Positions 35,400 through 48,600 of a stretch of 64,000 bases of DNA are shown piece by piece (position 1 is the stretch's first letter; the number at the start of each line of letters is the position of its first letter). Origin of the DNA: Epiperipatus broadwayi (taxonomy: Eukaryota > Onychophora > Udeonychophora > Euonychophora > Peripatidae). The notes under the pieces are model-generated. The model saw only the letters and a list, made by a program, of their open reading frames with translations, did not search any database and had not been told where the DNA came from. The DNA is taken from positions 62,001-126,000 of the forward strand of contig JAQFVV010006846.1 of the NCBI GenBank assembly GCA_028023455.1. The letters run 5' to 3'. The position numbers and the translations under genes were made by a program.

Positions 35400-37400
35400 A
35401 GCAATTACACATTAAAGTGGGAGGTAATAGCCAGCAGGTGGTTATCTTGCAAAGGAATGCTAAAGTAGAAATAGTTGAAGATGGGAAACAGCAAATGATA
35501 GTGTCATTAATAAAGAGAATATTATTCAAGCTATAGCTCCACAGTTGAATAAAGTATCTGATAAGATGAGCTATAGAAAACAGTGAGTATTAAGAGAGGT
35601 TATGTTATTTTTAAATGATAACCAGCCTATTTGTTATAAGTAAGATAAATCTAGTCAATTTGTTTTAATGGACAAAGGCAGGTATGAAAGTAAGCTTCAA
35701 CAACAGATTGAGAAATTAAACTATACAAATCGAAGGCTATAATAAAAAAGTGATGAAAGACAAGTCTGTGTCAAGAATGTTAAGATTGCAGGGTAAATAA
35801 TTTCTTACTAATAAAAAACAGCATCAGTTACTTTTATTCCACAAATATTTGCTAATATAAAAACACACAAGCTTAATGCTCCATTGATATTAATGATTAA
35901 TTTTACAAGAACATATGACCAGAGGTTATTGTGATTAGATCAGTTAATTTTTGATTGTATTGGGTTTGGTGAATTTACATTGAAGCCAACATTTGAATGG
36001 ATGGATAGGCTTGATAAGGGAGCTATAATGGAAGGGTATAAGTAGGTATCTTTGGATATAGTGGAATTATGTGGTTCAGTAGATCAGGCTGCATCAATTA
36101 TAATTTTATGAGATAGATTGATGATTAATATTATGTTGCAAGAAAAATATATTTTTGGATTGGATAAGTAAGGATATTGTGGCAGCACATAAGAATCAAT
36201 TATACAGAATGGAGAAAAGATGGCCTATGGATCTGGCAGTGAGTGGTGTATTAAACAGTTTGTTTGTTGACAGTATAAAGCAATATGTAGTGAGGCCCAT
36301 ATTATTAAAAAGTGTGAATATGTTATATTGCAGATATGTGGATCATGTTTTAATATATGGGGAACCATATATTATAAAACAAATTTATGAAGTTTTCAGA
36401 ACTGAAATGGGTTAGTATCGACCATGGAAAAGAATGGCAATGCTACTATTAAGTATCTATATTTGCAAATATCATATGTGGATGATAAATTGAATTTTTA
36501 TATAAAATGGTGTTAAAGTATATGGATAATAGAGATTTTATTCATCCAACATCTAATGTTCCTATAACAAACAAGTTGACTGGTTTTAGGAGTTTTTTAA
36601 TGTCCGTCCAATCAGCAGCTATGTTCAAATGAAGCATTTCATAAAGATAATATAGATTGTTATATACACAATTTGATAAAAGTTAAATACAAGAAGCAAA
36701 GATGTTAACAATTGTGTTAAAACATTATAAAAGATATAATAGTACTAATGTAATTGTGAATAATAAACCATAGATGATATTAGCTATTATTTCTAATATT
36801 AACAAATAAATAATGAAATTTTTAAGCCAATATTTCATGTTGGCATGGAGGACTGTGCCTAACCTTAATAGATTAATAAACAATTCTAAGGTGATAAATA
36901 GCAAAAAGATATAAAAGCAGTGTATTGTATTTTATTGAATGCCCACAACCAGGATATAATGCAATATATATATATATTGGTGAAACTAAGATAAATATTA
37001 AGTATCGTATTCAAAAATATAAATATACTTATAAGAAGGCGATAGTGGATGATAGCTTTCTATATCCATCAAAGTATTGCAGGCATATAGGTTGTCCATT
37101 AGAGTTTAGTGTGTTAATGTATGAAACACATAATAAAAAACATAAGACAAGGAGTCATATGCTATAAAAAATTCTTCTGGCACTATTAATGCAACATTAA
37201 CCAGTTTTCTGATTAGTTGTTCATGGCTGATGTAATGAAATGTTCGAGTTTATCACTTAGTAGAGTATAACTATTTTTATACAGCCTTGACAAGGACTCA
37301 AACAAGTTGAAAGTGCTTGGCAATAGTGTTTTATATTTTATAATAACAGAAGTGTTGGATTTATTGTTAAACTGCTTTGTAAATATAGTTTAGATTTAAT
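35400..37400 (+). pseudogene. Penelope-like element, copy B, inverted relative to A
   Basis: The plus strand parallels copy A: a block near 35425-35600 that matches copy A upstream of RT; LMDKGRYESKLQQQIEK-like sequence at about 35670-35715; QLYRMEKRWPMDLAVSG and NSLFVDSIKQYVVRPILLKS (36190-36320); RYVDHVLIYGEPYII (about 36333-36375), where YVDD has become YVDH; and the C-terminal FIECPQPGYNAIYI, then IGETKINIKYRI (36928-37015), the GIY-YIG core with its conserved IGET. A 20-residue-spaced His/Cys-containing tail follows (RHIGCPLEF, then THNKKH). Breaks make it non-functional. Together with A and A' it forms a large inverted pair. Confidence 0.85.
37284..37345 (+). ncRNA. Hammerhead-ribozyme-like motif, copy B 3' end
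   Basis: CCTTGACAAGGACTC, then AAACAAGTTGAAAGTGCTTG and GCAATAGTGTT. Same layout as the other two Penelope copies, with a non-canonical first box (TTGACAAGG). Likely inactive. Confidence 0.35.
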
Positions 37401-38855
37401 AAAATATCACTTTGTTTCTATTTTATATAGTGATTAAGTCTCATTAATAAATTTTAATGGTAAATCCTGAAAGTAAGCAATCCAAGAATAGAGATAATAA
37501 AAATTGGACATGTTCTTTTCATTATTATTAGGGGTTTGATTCATTTAATTGTGGGATATCATTTCAAAGACCAACATATTCCCATATTAATTACCATTAA
37601 AGTTGATGCATAACTGATGAAGTTTCTTATTCTCCATTTATCTATTATATAATTTAAAAGCCACTTTTGTATAATTATAATCCAGGTGTAGAGAATCTAC
37701 AAGGCATTTGAATAAAGAAAAAATTTGTACAACCTATCATTCAAAGAATCAAGTTATCTACTTTCTCTCATTCCACATATGTACTGTCATAATTTGACTT
37801 CCATATCTGTGGAGCATAGCAATGCCTCTTTCATCATCATTTGTACTGTTGCAATATATATTACTAGGTTGAGAATTATGTTTGGGACCTTTGTTCTAAA
37901 TCTGTCACTCCACTACTGTATTAAACTGCAAATGGCAAATGGTAACTACCATTAATGATGGTTAAGTATATATTGCTCGATCATGTTCATTGTTGAGCAA
38001 ATTCTTTGGAGTTTAAAATATGCTTTTTAACAGATCACTTTTCATACATTTTAAAAAATTTGAGCATTTTAATTTTTTTGAGTATCAAAGTAACTTCACT
38101 TCATAATCATGCACAGTAAACCCAAGAAATATGATTTTTGTTACAGTTAGAGAAGGAAGAAAGTAACAATTAAGATCAATAAAATATATATTATATAAGT
38201 CTTAACTATTTTCCTATTTATATAACTAAAATGATTAGTATCTTTCATTCAAACTTTAAGGTATTAAAATTTCAAATCACTAGTTTGGATAATACAATAA
38301 GCATACTGAATATAATATGTAATAGTTGCTTTAGAAACACCTTCTGCCTATAAAAAATTATATGTTAGAATTCAATTTTCATAATTTCAGAATGGAATAA
38401 AAAAATAAAGTGTTTACCTATGAAATAAGAGCAATAATAAAGTGAAAAAACAAATATATTATGACAGAAATCATAATAAATGCATATAAAGTGAGTTCTT
38501 AATTTAATCATCCATAACTAAGTTTTAAAATAATAGGGATTGTCTATAAACTATGCAAATGATCAATGCAAGTTAAGGAACTAACCAAATCAGTTTACAA
38601 TATCATATCAATTATTAACAATGACATATCAACTGTTAAATAAAAAATTAAATTATGCCAATAAATAGTTTTATCATTTATTTATAAATAAATTATTTAT
38701 TATTAATCAAATTATTTTTAAAATATTTAAATTAAAAAAAACTAATGTTTTTATATAGATGTACAACTTATATATATCATTAACAAAAATCATGGGCTTA
38801 GGTGTATAATGCTTTCTTACTTATTCCTTGTCAAAAATATATGCAAATGCAAATT
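37401..38855. other. AT-rich noncoding DNA, nothing recognised
   Basis: Only short frames without motifs (for example 76 codons at 37725-37955). Confidence 0.45.
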
Positions 38856-38960
38856 AGTGTGGGGTTCCACACCATTTTTCAAAACTCTTTTAGTCTGAAG
38901 CACCCCCAAGAGCCCCTGTTCAGAGTTGAGTTTCAATTAAGTTTGTGCGAAATCAGTAAA
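38856..38960 (+). repeat. Possible hAT-type transposon end
   Basis: GTGGGGTTCCACACCATTTT, then TTTAGTCTGAAGCACCCCC and AAGAGCCCCTG recall the ends of many hAT elements (a CAGNGGTTC..A.C.TTTTT start followed by a GCACCCCC block). The first bases also form a small hairpin, GTGTGG/CCACAC. I found no matching right end, so this is a fragment at best. Confidence 0.3.
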
Positions 38961-39400
38961 TTATACACATACAGGTATTAGACCATTCGAGCCGCCATTT
39001 GATTAAAATTAAAATGAGGTGTTTTTTTTTTCTACAATAAAATTTGGATTTCTTATAATTTTTTTTCAAAAATACAATTTTTTATTTATTCTTTTTTCTC
39101 ATTTTCTTTAGATTTTCTAACCATAAAACTTCGTTATAGTTGAAGTGCATTCTTTTACCACTTGATATGGATATAAAATTGCCGATGTGTGTTGGTAAAC
39201 CCTTTTTCTAGAAGCTCATTTTCATGGCATTTGGAAGCTGCAATTTCAAAAAAAAGGATTGGAGTCATTTTTTATCTGCAAGGACAAAAACCGTGGTAAC
39301 CACATCTAATGCTTTCACAACTGGATTCAAATTTGAAATAGACATCTAACGTTTAGGCAGGAATCAGTGAGTATTCAATTGCTTTTATTACTTATTTTTT

Positions 39401-39704
39401 TATATAATTAAATATATGTAGAAAAAAATAAATATGCTATAGAATTTTAGACAATACATTTCAATGATATAAAAACATACACATCGACTCGATCATATAC
39501 ATATATTTAGTGCAATAGGTAAGATATTATGCTTTTATTTGAGTATAAAATTAATTTTATTACCTATTTTTATTACTTTTTTTTTATTATTATTTTTTTT
39601 TTTATATAATTAAATATATATAAAAAACAATAAATATGTTATGGAATTTTAGACAATACATTTCAATGATATAAAAACATACACATCCAGACTTGATCAC
39701 ATAC
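39401..39704. repeat. Direct repeat of about 100 bp, two copies
   Basis: 39401-39500 and 39603-39704 share TATATAATTAAATATAT, AATTTTAGACAATACATTTC, AATGATATAAAAACATACAC and a GATCA.ATAC end with few differences. The offset is about 202 bp. Noncoding. Confidence 0.75.
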
Positions 39705-39856
39705 CCTCAGCTATCCACTCTCATACATCATCTCCCACACACATATATAATCAGGGCTCATAATAAATTTATTTATTTTGATGTTTATTAATTTTACTTA
39801 AATTTTTATTCATTTTATCGTAGAGAAATTTTTGTCTGATATTTATTTTTTGAGTA

Positions 39857-40963
39857 TACACCTGGGTCTCTTTTTACGCGGACTTATTTAACACGATTTT
39901 GAAGTTACGCGATTCGTGTTTCACCGGAAGTGTGTTAAATAAGTCCGTGTAAAAGGAGACCACGTGTATGAACTCCGATAATGCACTATTACTTTAAATA
40001 ATAAATTTCACGCACTTACGTTATATTGAAAATAATAGCACATTATTGGAATTCGACTTTCATCTTAGTAATTTCAATATTTTCAGTGCTTTATAATGGT
40101 AAGATTTTACGCAATAATGAAATTAAAATCATAATTTCCACATTTTATGTATACACACACATTAAATTTTACAAGATTATAATGTAAATTTGTTCAAACA
40201 TTGTGCGTGTTATATTTGCATTTTAAATCACATTCTGTTTTTGCTTTTTAAAAAAGAATGTAATCAATTATTAATCATTTAGTGTCCACAAGTTTATTTT
40301 TAAAAGGTCAGTAATAGCAGTGGGCATAATTAAATTTGACAATTAAAAATTAAAATCTGATTTTTAATTGTAATTAACAATTTAAAAATTAATTACTGTG
40401 ACTTGAAATTAATGTGAAATTTGATTTTTAAACTGAATTGAAAATTAAAGACAAAAATAAGAATTTAATTTTTAGTTGTTAGTTTCATAAACAATTAATA
40501 AAATCATCATCTCAAAGATTAATTACTAATTATGTTGTCACCAGAAAACCACTGTTACAACATGAGTGTGAAGTTGGCGCTAGTTGTTTGCAAATGAATG
40601 TGTTTTTCAGCAAATAGCTATAATAATTAAAACGTGTATAAAAAATGTAAATTACTGTACTGTAAATTATGCATAAAAATATATTATTTTGAATAAAATT
40701 AAATATTATAGTTAAAAAAAGTTTGTCTTGTATCAATTTTTTTAAAATTTGAAATTTTTTATTAGTCATATTTTATTTCCTTATATTTTTTTGTGCGAAT
40801 TTTAAAGTAATTTTACGTTGGTGCTTTACTTTTACGCAAATTTTGAAAAATCACAGACTGCATCCCCCCTTTTTCAATGTAAGTTACGTCTATTTTTGCG
40901 CGATTTTGTTTGCGCGTGTTTTCTGAGGAACCTATCTATTGCGTGAAACAAGACCCAGGTGTA
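39857..40963 (+). mobile_element. Tigger non-autonomous copy 2, inserted in a tandem repeat
   Basis: The element spans 39859-40961 with ends CACCTGGGTCTC and, on the opposite strand, CACCTGGGTCTTG, flanked by TA (39857-39858, 40962-40963). It shares untranslated sequence with the copy at 29143-30802 in opposite orientation (ACACATTAAATTTTAC near 40158, ATTAGTCATATTTTATTTCC near 40762), but the transposase gene is gone, replaced by low-complexity sequence around 40330-40700. The frame at 40530-40769 crosses these parts and is not a gene. The empty site GAGTATACTTTATTTATTTG survives nearby at 41119-41138. Confidence 0.88.
39859..39966. repeat. Foldback at the left end of Tigger copy 2
   Basis: The first 36 bases, CACCTGGGTCTC through GACTTATTTAACAC, are repeated inverted at about 39931-39966, ending CACGTG and then TA. 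The left end is therefore itself a 108-bp palindromic unit that could be read as a separate miniature element with its own TA flanks. Confidence 0.65.
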
Positions 40964-41400
40964 CTTTATTTATTTGAAAAGAATACATATTTTAGGTGCT
41001 CCCCCTTCCCCACTAATATAATACTTAATTATATTTTTAAATATATTACAATTTACTAAAGTTCTCTTTGCATAATATTTCATAAGCTGTTTTTACTATT
41101 TCATATTTATTATTTTTTGAGTATACTTTATTTATTTGAAAAGAATACATATTTTAGGTACTCCCCCTTCCCCACTAATATAATACTTAATTATATTTTT
41201 AAATATATTACAATTTACTAAAGTTCTCTTTGCATAATATTTCATAAGCTGCTTTTACTGTTTCATATTTATTTGAGTACACTTTACTTGAAAAGAATGC
41301 ACATTTTAAGTCACACCCCATTTTTCACTAATATAAAATAATACGTTACAATTTACTAAAGTTCTCTTTGCATAATATCTTTTAAACTATTACTGTTATT
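40963..41400. repeat. Tandem repeat, unit about 160 bp, 2.7 copies
   Basis: Units begin at about 40963, 41125 and 41281 with ACTTTATTTATTTGAAAAG (ACTTTACTTGAAAAG in the third). They share CTCCCCCTTCCCCACTAATA and TTACTAAAGTTCTCTTTGCA. Units 1 and 2 are almost identical; unit 3 is shorter and more diverged. Tigger copy 2 sits at the left edge of unit 1. Confidence 0.9.
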
Positions 41401-42059
41401 TTGTCCCCACTAAAAACCAAGCATATATAACAAGATACCCTGCATGGAAGGACAATCAAACATTTCTAGCAGATATCCTGATATGGAAGGACAGGATCTG
41501 GGTCAGCTAGTAAAAATGGAAGTTATCAATCACAGTTATTGTAATTTTTTCATTGAAAAATTACCTCAAATAACATATTATATATCATTTTTTTCAGCAA
41601 TTTATGATAAATGTTGAAGCTGTCTATGAAATTGTCATTTTAACATTTAACTTTCAAAATTTAGAATTTGTGAACCAATGTAAAAATGAAGATGTTTAAA
41701 AGTGTTAAAAATCTTTTTTTTTTTTACATTTTTTTTTAGGTAATGATTATTTTATCAGCTTTATTACATTCTTTCATATTTGCTCTTTCTAACAATGTAT
41801 ATATATTTATTGTAATAAAATAAAAAATATATTATAAATTATATTTCTTGTAATTTTTTTTTAAAAATTAAAGATGGCACCTTGGGACTCTAAGAGTTTG
41901 TCATCTGCCTATATTTCTCTTTTGTTTGTTTCTTGTAAAATACAAAAAAATTACATTTTTTAGTTTCTCATCATGATTATTCTATATATACATATATAGT
42001 TAAACAATTGAAATTCTGTATAACTTTTTACAACAAAATTTCCTTCCAATTCACTTTTT

Positions 42060-42620
42060 TATACAATTCTTCATTGGGAAATTTTTGCATCCATCCCAAA
42101 AACTTTCAAGTGCCAAGATTTTTCTTACTGAATATTATGTTATCACCATGTCTTAAGATTGTATAATATATTCATAAATATGAAGTGTAATAATTCCACC
42201 TTTATTATTAAAAGGAGATTGCCTTGACAATAGTTTGAGATTGTTGATTATGATCTATATTGTGATTGTCTAAATGTTGACTAATTTTTAATGGTTATTC
42301 ATAAATATGTATATGTTCAGTAGATATAATTTGTTTTGAAATTTGATGTATCAGTTTTTCCAAATCTTGCCAAAGACTCATAAATATTTTCTGGCTATTC
42401 TTAATTTTATTTCCTTATCTCCCAATCAAAATCATTAATGATATTACTCCTAAGATATACAAAACTTTCTACATTTGTCTAGTATGGTTTCATCCATTTT
42501 GATTTTTAAAAGTCAATAGTTATTTCTTATTATTACATCATCAACTTCTGTCAATATAATTTTTCTCCAGAATGCTCTATCATCTGTTGGCTTTTCAGGT
42601 GGCTCAAATGTACATTTTAG
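42060..42620 (-). pseudogene. Possible badly decayed LINE fragment (post-RT region)
   Basis: On the minus strand, short readings in different frames resemble the stretch after the RT catalytic core in invertebrate LINEs: ESFVYLRSNI-like (about 42470-42440, compare the common YLGS.I), followed by IARKYL and SLARFGKTDTSNFKTN (about 42395-42340, compare F.RL.KR...N....TK). Every frame has stops. This is weak evidence, from pattern memory only. Confidence 0.3.
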
Positions 42621-45600
42621 AGTATCCAGTTTCTGGTTATAGAAAACTAATTCTATGTTCTATTAAGAATAACATGACAAGGATGGAAGATTTATCCTTA
42701 CAGATCTCTCTATTGACATTTATTTGATGATTGTTTATATATGAATTTAAAATACAAAAGATATTCAAAAATGCAATTATAAATTCAGTATATTTATAAA
42801 AACATCTTACTTGGATTGAATTTATCCAATAAAAAAAAATACACAATTTGAGATTACAGAATAAATTATGTTAAAGAAAAAGCAAGCAACTAATGAAAAT
42901 ACTAGGTACTATCCCTAGGATATTTGAAAGTTAGTAAACACTATAAAAACAGTAGATTTTTACTACACATATGTTTAAATCTTAATAAAATACTACTTAA
43001 TAAAAAATTCATTTTCAAATATTTTAGAATATGAAATTACTTTATCATCTTGATATTTATCATTTTAAAATCATTATTAAGCAACGCTTATTTTTTATTT
43101 GGGAGTCAATTATTTGAAATCATAATAAACCATTACTATAAATATATGCAAAAAATAATTAAATATACACTCTTTTTGAATGTAAGATTTTTGTTGGGAA
43201 TATTTTTATAAATACAATACATAAAATGTACAAGTTTTGAATTTTAAATTTTAAATTTGTTTTTTACTAATATTATTTTAATTATATTTAAAAATAATTC
43301 CCATGTGATAAATTTTACTTCACATAATAATATTAACACTAAAAAATATAAGTTTTTTATATGGTTGTGAATGTGAATTAAATATATATAACTTATATTT
43401 TATTTCATTATGAACTATTTAATAGAGGATGTTATAATACTGATTCACATATTATATAACTAAAGTTTTTTAATTTACTAAATTATATAACTAATTTCTT
43501 TATCTAAACAAAACAAAAAAGTAATATTTATTAGAAAAATCTGATAAATTCATTTCTATAGTGAACAAAGAAGTAATTCATTCCAAATATGTTAAAACTG
43601 AAAAATTGAAAAAAAGCAGTAAAAGTCTTTTTCAAAAATATTGTTTTGAAAAAATCACAGAGTAATTTTTTTTTTATAAATTTAGGATATATTGATTTTC
43701 ATATTCCAAATACCATAAGTTATAAATCAATATATTGTATATCAGTCTTGTAAAAAAAAAATATTTTCAGATTCTGAAATGAACCAAAATTTATACAGTG
43801 TTGGCCCAAGATATAAGTCATAATTAATTTTTGTACTTCATTTTTTTAAAAATTAACTTTAAAAACATTTTGAAAACATTGCATGATTCATTTTAATTAA
43901 TAGGCAGCTGGAAAATAACTAAAAAACTGTAAAATCATAATCCATACTAAATCACTATTTTGATTATAAAATGGTGATTTAGCAATCAAAATTAATTAAA
44001 ATAGAAAACATGATTAATAAATAAACAATATATATATATATACTAAAAATATTTAGAAAAAAAATTTCCATTTAGAAAAATGTTTGACGGATTTATGCAA
44101 TCTCAAAGTAAAATAATGTTTTTTTTCTCCCATAATTAAAAATTTTACCATAAAAAAATTAATTAACTCTGTCAAAAAGAAATTAATATATATGATTTTT
44201 CTTCCAGGTTGCTTTAGTTATCTTCTAATTGAATAGCTTTAATAGATTTTTAAATACTGATTTAAATGTGGATAATTTTTATATAAAATAAACTCAAAAA
44301 TAAGTACTTTATCAGGAAAGTAAATACAGTGAAAACTCAATCTATTATTTTCAAGTAAAGGAGACAAAAACAATATACATAGATATTTGTTGCCAAAATA
44401 TCCCATAAATCAAAAATAGTGCATAAAAACTAAGCAATAATAATGAATTTCTATCAGAAAAAATGTTTTATCTTAAACTCAAAAAAATATGGCTTAAAAT
44501 TGAAAAAAAAAAAAAAAGATAAATAATTAATTTATTAAGTATATTACTAATTTTTTAAAAAAAACTAATCTGTGAGTAAATGTGGTGTATAAAAACATTT
44601 CAGTAGCTATAACTTTATTTTTTTTTAAATTATAATGGTCAACCATATTGTTTCTTAAGTAGCCTGAGAATGATAATGCTCTCAATTACAATTTGTTAAA
44701 TTTAAATAAAGCATATAAAAAAAGAAAGATAACTTAATACAATGTACACTTTAAAATTAATTGTTGGTGCATTTTATGATCTATTATGAAGGTTTTTATT
44801 TTTATTTTTGTAGTAACTAACCAATAAAACTTTGAATATATTTGTTTTTTGCAGTGCTATTATTTTTTTAAGCAAGAGTTTATGATTAAATGCAGTCAAA
44901 ATTAAATAAAAATTAGATAAAAAAATATAATCTACAATTGTAATTTTATTAATGTAAATATTTAAATCTTTTTTTTTTTTTTTTGCCAATACTATACTTT
45001 TTTTTTACATAAGCCTCCATTATCTTGAATATGTTAATAACAAATTACAAAATCATTGATTTAAAATTGAGCAAATAAATTATATTTTAAACTTATGTTT
45101 GATAACCTTTGATTATATAAAATTGATTATTAATTGTGCAATACATAAAGTCATTTTTTTCTCTCTTAAACAATTTACAATTATGATAATTGTATTTTTT
45201 CTACAGGAGCTAAAATATACATTTTAAAATTTAATATTAATATACTTCGTTGCTATATACAACCAAAATTTATTTTAAGTTTTGAATTGAATGAAATATG
45301 TACTTTTTATTTAATTTTATAATCAAAACATAATATTATATATTAAACTTTGTATTTTTCTAACATGAATGTTGTTGTTTTATCCTTGCATGACATAGCA
45401 TTAATGAACTAACTCATCCTATGACATTATCAATTTTATAAAATAGCCATTAATTAAAATAAATGAAGGGTGCGGGGTTTTTTTTTAAATATTATTTTTT
45501 TTATAAACATTGTGGTGAATAATTGATTGTAATTCAAAATGATGAATACAAATTGATGATGATAACTATGGTAAATTCTTGTATAAAAATCCATTGTATG

Positions 45601-48600
45601 CAGAAGTAAAAGTGTATACAGAAAAACCCTGATATCAAGAAACATTAAAAAATATATATAACTTTCACTTTCAACAGTATTTTCCCACATTTTCATCAGG
45701 TCTAAAAAAAAAAAAATAGACGGTTCATTTTTTAAAAAAGAAGTCATTCCTATAGAAAAAATAAATTGTCAAAACTATGGCTTGTAATAATCAAGACAAT
45801 GAAATGACAATTTGGGAAATGATGGAGCTAGAAAAAAATAATACTATTTGTATAGAGTTAGTTCCTGGATCAAAAAAGAATATATGAAATATACAGAAAA
45901 ATAAAAATAATATAAAAAAGGCAATTAAGACTTAGTGCATTTCAAACATTTATTAATGAACTATCAAATATTTCAAATTTTTTACCCTATTATTTTAATG
46001 AAACTCATCTATAAAAAGATAAATATTTTTGTTGCTTATCTAAACTATTTTTACAATTTTATCCATAAAATGCTTTTACTTTTCATATTAATAACTATTT
46101 CAAAATTGTGTGCTAAGTTAAATAAACCATCTATTTATTCATTCATAAAATAATTAGAATAAGATTAGTGAGAAATTTCACAAATTTGGTTTTAATTTAT
46201 AAAAAAAAAAAACTTTCTTTTCTAAACAACCGTTTCTAGAAAAATCATTTATTTATTTATTAATAAAGAAGATTAGTAAATTTTTCTCATAATAGGAAAT
46301 CACTGCAAAAAAAAAATCACAAATGTTAGATTATGTAATGACTTTGTGTTGTTTTTTTTAATCAAATGTAAACTTTTATTATGAGTTTATTTAATTAATG
46401 CATTGCAAATAGAATTTTAGATATTAAAAAATTTAGTCTACTAATAGAGTTTACTTATATATGTCGGGAATCTACATTCAAATAAGTTATAAATGCCCAG
46501 CACTATTTACAAACTAGATCAAGTATAAGCATCAAAACATCTACATGCCTCACATATGTAATGAATTACTAAAACAGCATTGAAAATTTGTTAAATCATA
46601 TAATAAGATATCTTAGATAATCATTTCTTGAGACATTGAAAATCACTTTTTGTCATAAAAAAAAAAGCTAGCCACTTTAATTAATTAATATATACATACT
46701 GAAAAAAATTCAATGAAACTTATTTGCATCAAATACAATCCCTTAATGAGAATTTTGCAATTAAAAAACTACCACATTGAAAATAATTCAAATGTAGAGA
46801 TGTTTGAAATTACAAATCTGTTAAAAACATTCTTTATAAATCATTATTTATGAACATTATATCACTTAAAATAATGAAGCTTTGGGAGGGGGGTTTAAAA
46901 TATATTTGCAATTTGTATAATTGGGTAAATATGTTAAAAAAAAAAACCTAGGCAAGATTTCTCTTGATTCGCCTGACAATCTCATAATCATCAGAAAATA
47001 ATATATATAATATATTGTGATGACTGAGAAACCAATCACAATGCTAATAAAGAGTTTAATTTAATTAGAAATAAAATAACATTGGATTAAGATTTGGATA
47101 ACAAAACTATTATGAAAATAATATAAAAAATAAATTAATACAAATAAATTCTCAAAATATTATAAAAATATGTTCTTAAAAACATGTATATTTAGAATAA
47201 AATACAATGTTAAATAATTTTTACTATTCACTAATTTTGTATTCAGGGCAATTTCACTGCATAAAAAAGAATTTTAAAAAGCAGCTTTTGAAGTTATTCA
47301 AGGCTTGAAATTGAAATAATTTTGTACATATTGGTCAATTACACATACACTGTAAATTATATAAATTTTGTAGCATATATTTATAATTGCTTTTTAAAAA
47401 ATGGATATTCTACTTTTGCTACTGTGAATAGGGAAGTCAGTTTTCATGAACACATTAAAAGAGAAGTTTGGTCAGTCAAAAATTAATTGCTAAAATATCT
47501 TCAAAAGCATAAGTCTATAATAATAAAAAAATAATAATTTAATCAAAATTAATTGAAAAAATTAATTTACCAAGACAAACCATAAATAGCAAAATGTTTT
47601 TTCCATATTTACATGTATATTCACACATCATTAAAAATGAAAATTAATGAGGTTCACTATGCTGTTCTTTCATATAAATTGTAATAAATAATAAAAATCA
47701 TATAATATGGTTTTGTGCCTTTTTCAAATGTTAAGCATGTATTTTAATATTAACCAACTATTGCAGATAGAGCACAAAAATTATATTGACAAACAAATAT
47801 TGGATGGTAAATAATAAGTTGGAATAAATTAATAGATAATTGTAAATTAAAACATTGATATAAAATACAAAAAAAAAAATCATGTGAGATTAATTGTGAC
47901 CATTGCAACATAATTTATACTGTCATACAAGTAAACAGAGAATGTAGCAAATGCAATTCAACTAATAGTCAAGATGATAAATCTGCTTTATATATTCACA
48001 ACATATGGACATAAAATAAATGCTACAAAAAATATTAAACTTTTAAATTGATTAAAGATCCAAAAGAAGACAAATATATGAAACACATTATATTAAGCAA
48101 AACTTAAATAACTGCATGAATATTTACAAAATTTCAATAAATTTAGATAACAACTGGTCAATTAAAAATGAATGAAAAATGATATATGGTAGTATATATA
48201 AAGTTATACAGTGTGTATATTATTTATTCTGTATTTGTTATATTATACCATCAATTCTTTGAACTGCACTAGATGATGTTTTATCTGCACTAATTGATTA
48301 ATGTTAAAATAGATGCTTAACATTTGATAAGGACACAAAACCAGGTACTAAAAAAGGTTTTTTTAAAATGTATAATTATTATCATAATTTTTTTATTATA
48401 ATTTTTAACACAATATTTTTTCTGCAAAATATTAATTAAAAATAAACAATTTGTTGTTTATAAAAATAAAAAAAAATTAAAATTTGAAAAAATAAAAAGG
48501 TCAGACATTTATAAAAATATTTTGTTCAGATAAACAATTCACTTCTGAGTTAAGAAAAACATGTTTCTAATAAACACAGAAGACTGACTTCTAAACATCT

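Noticed and set aside
45454-45747. 97-codon minus-strand frame
   Set aside because: Low-complexity F/L/I/K-rich translation of AT-rich DNA including a poly(A) run; no motif.
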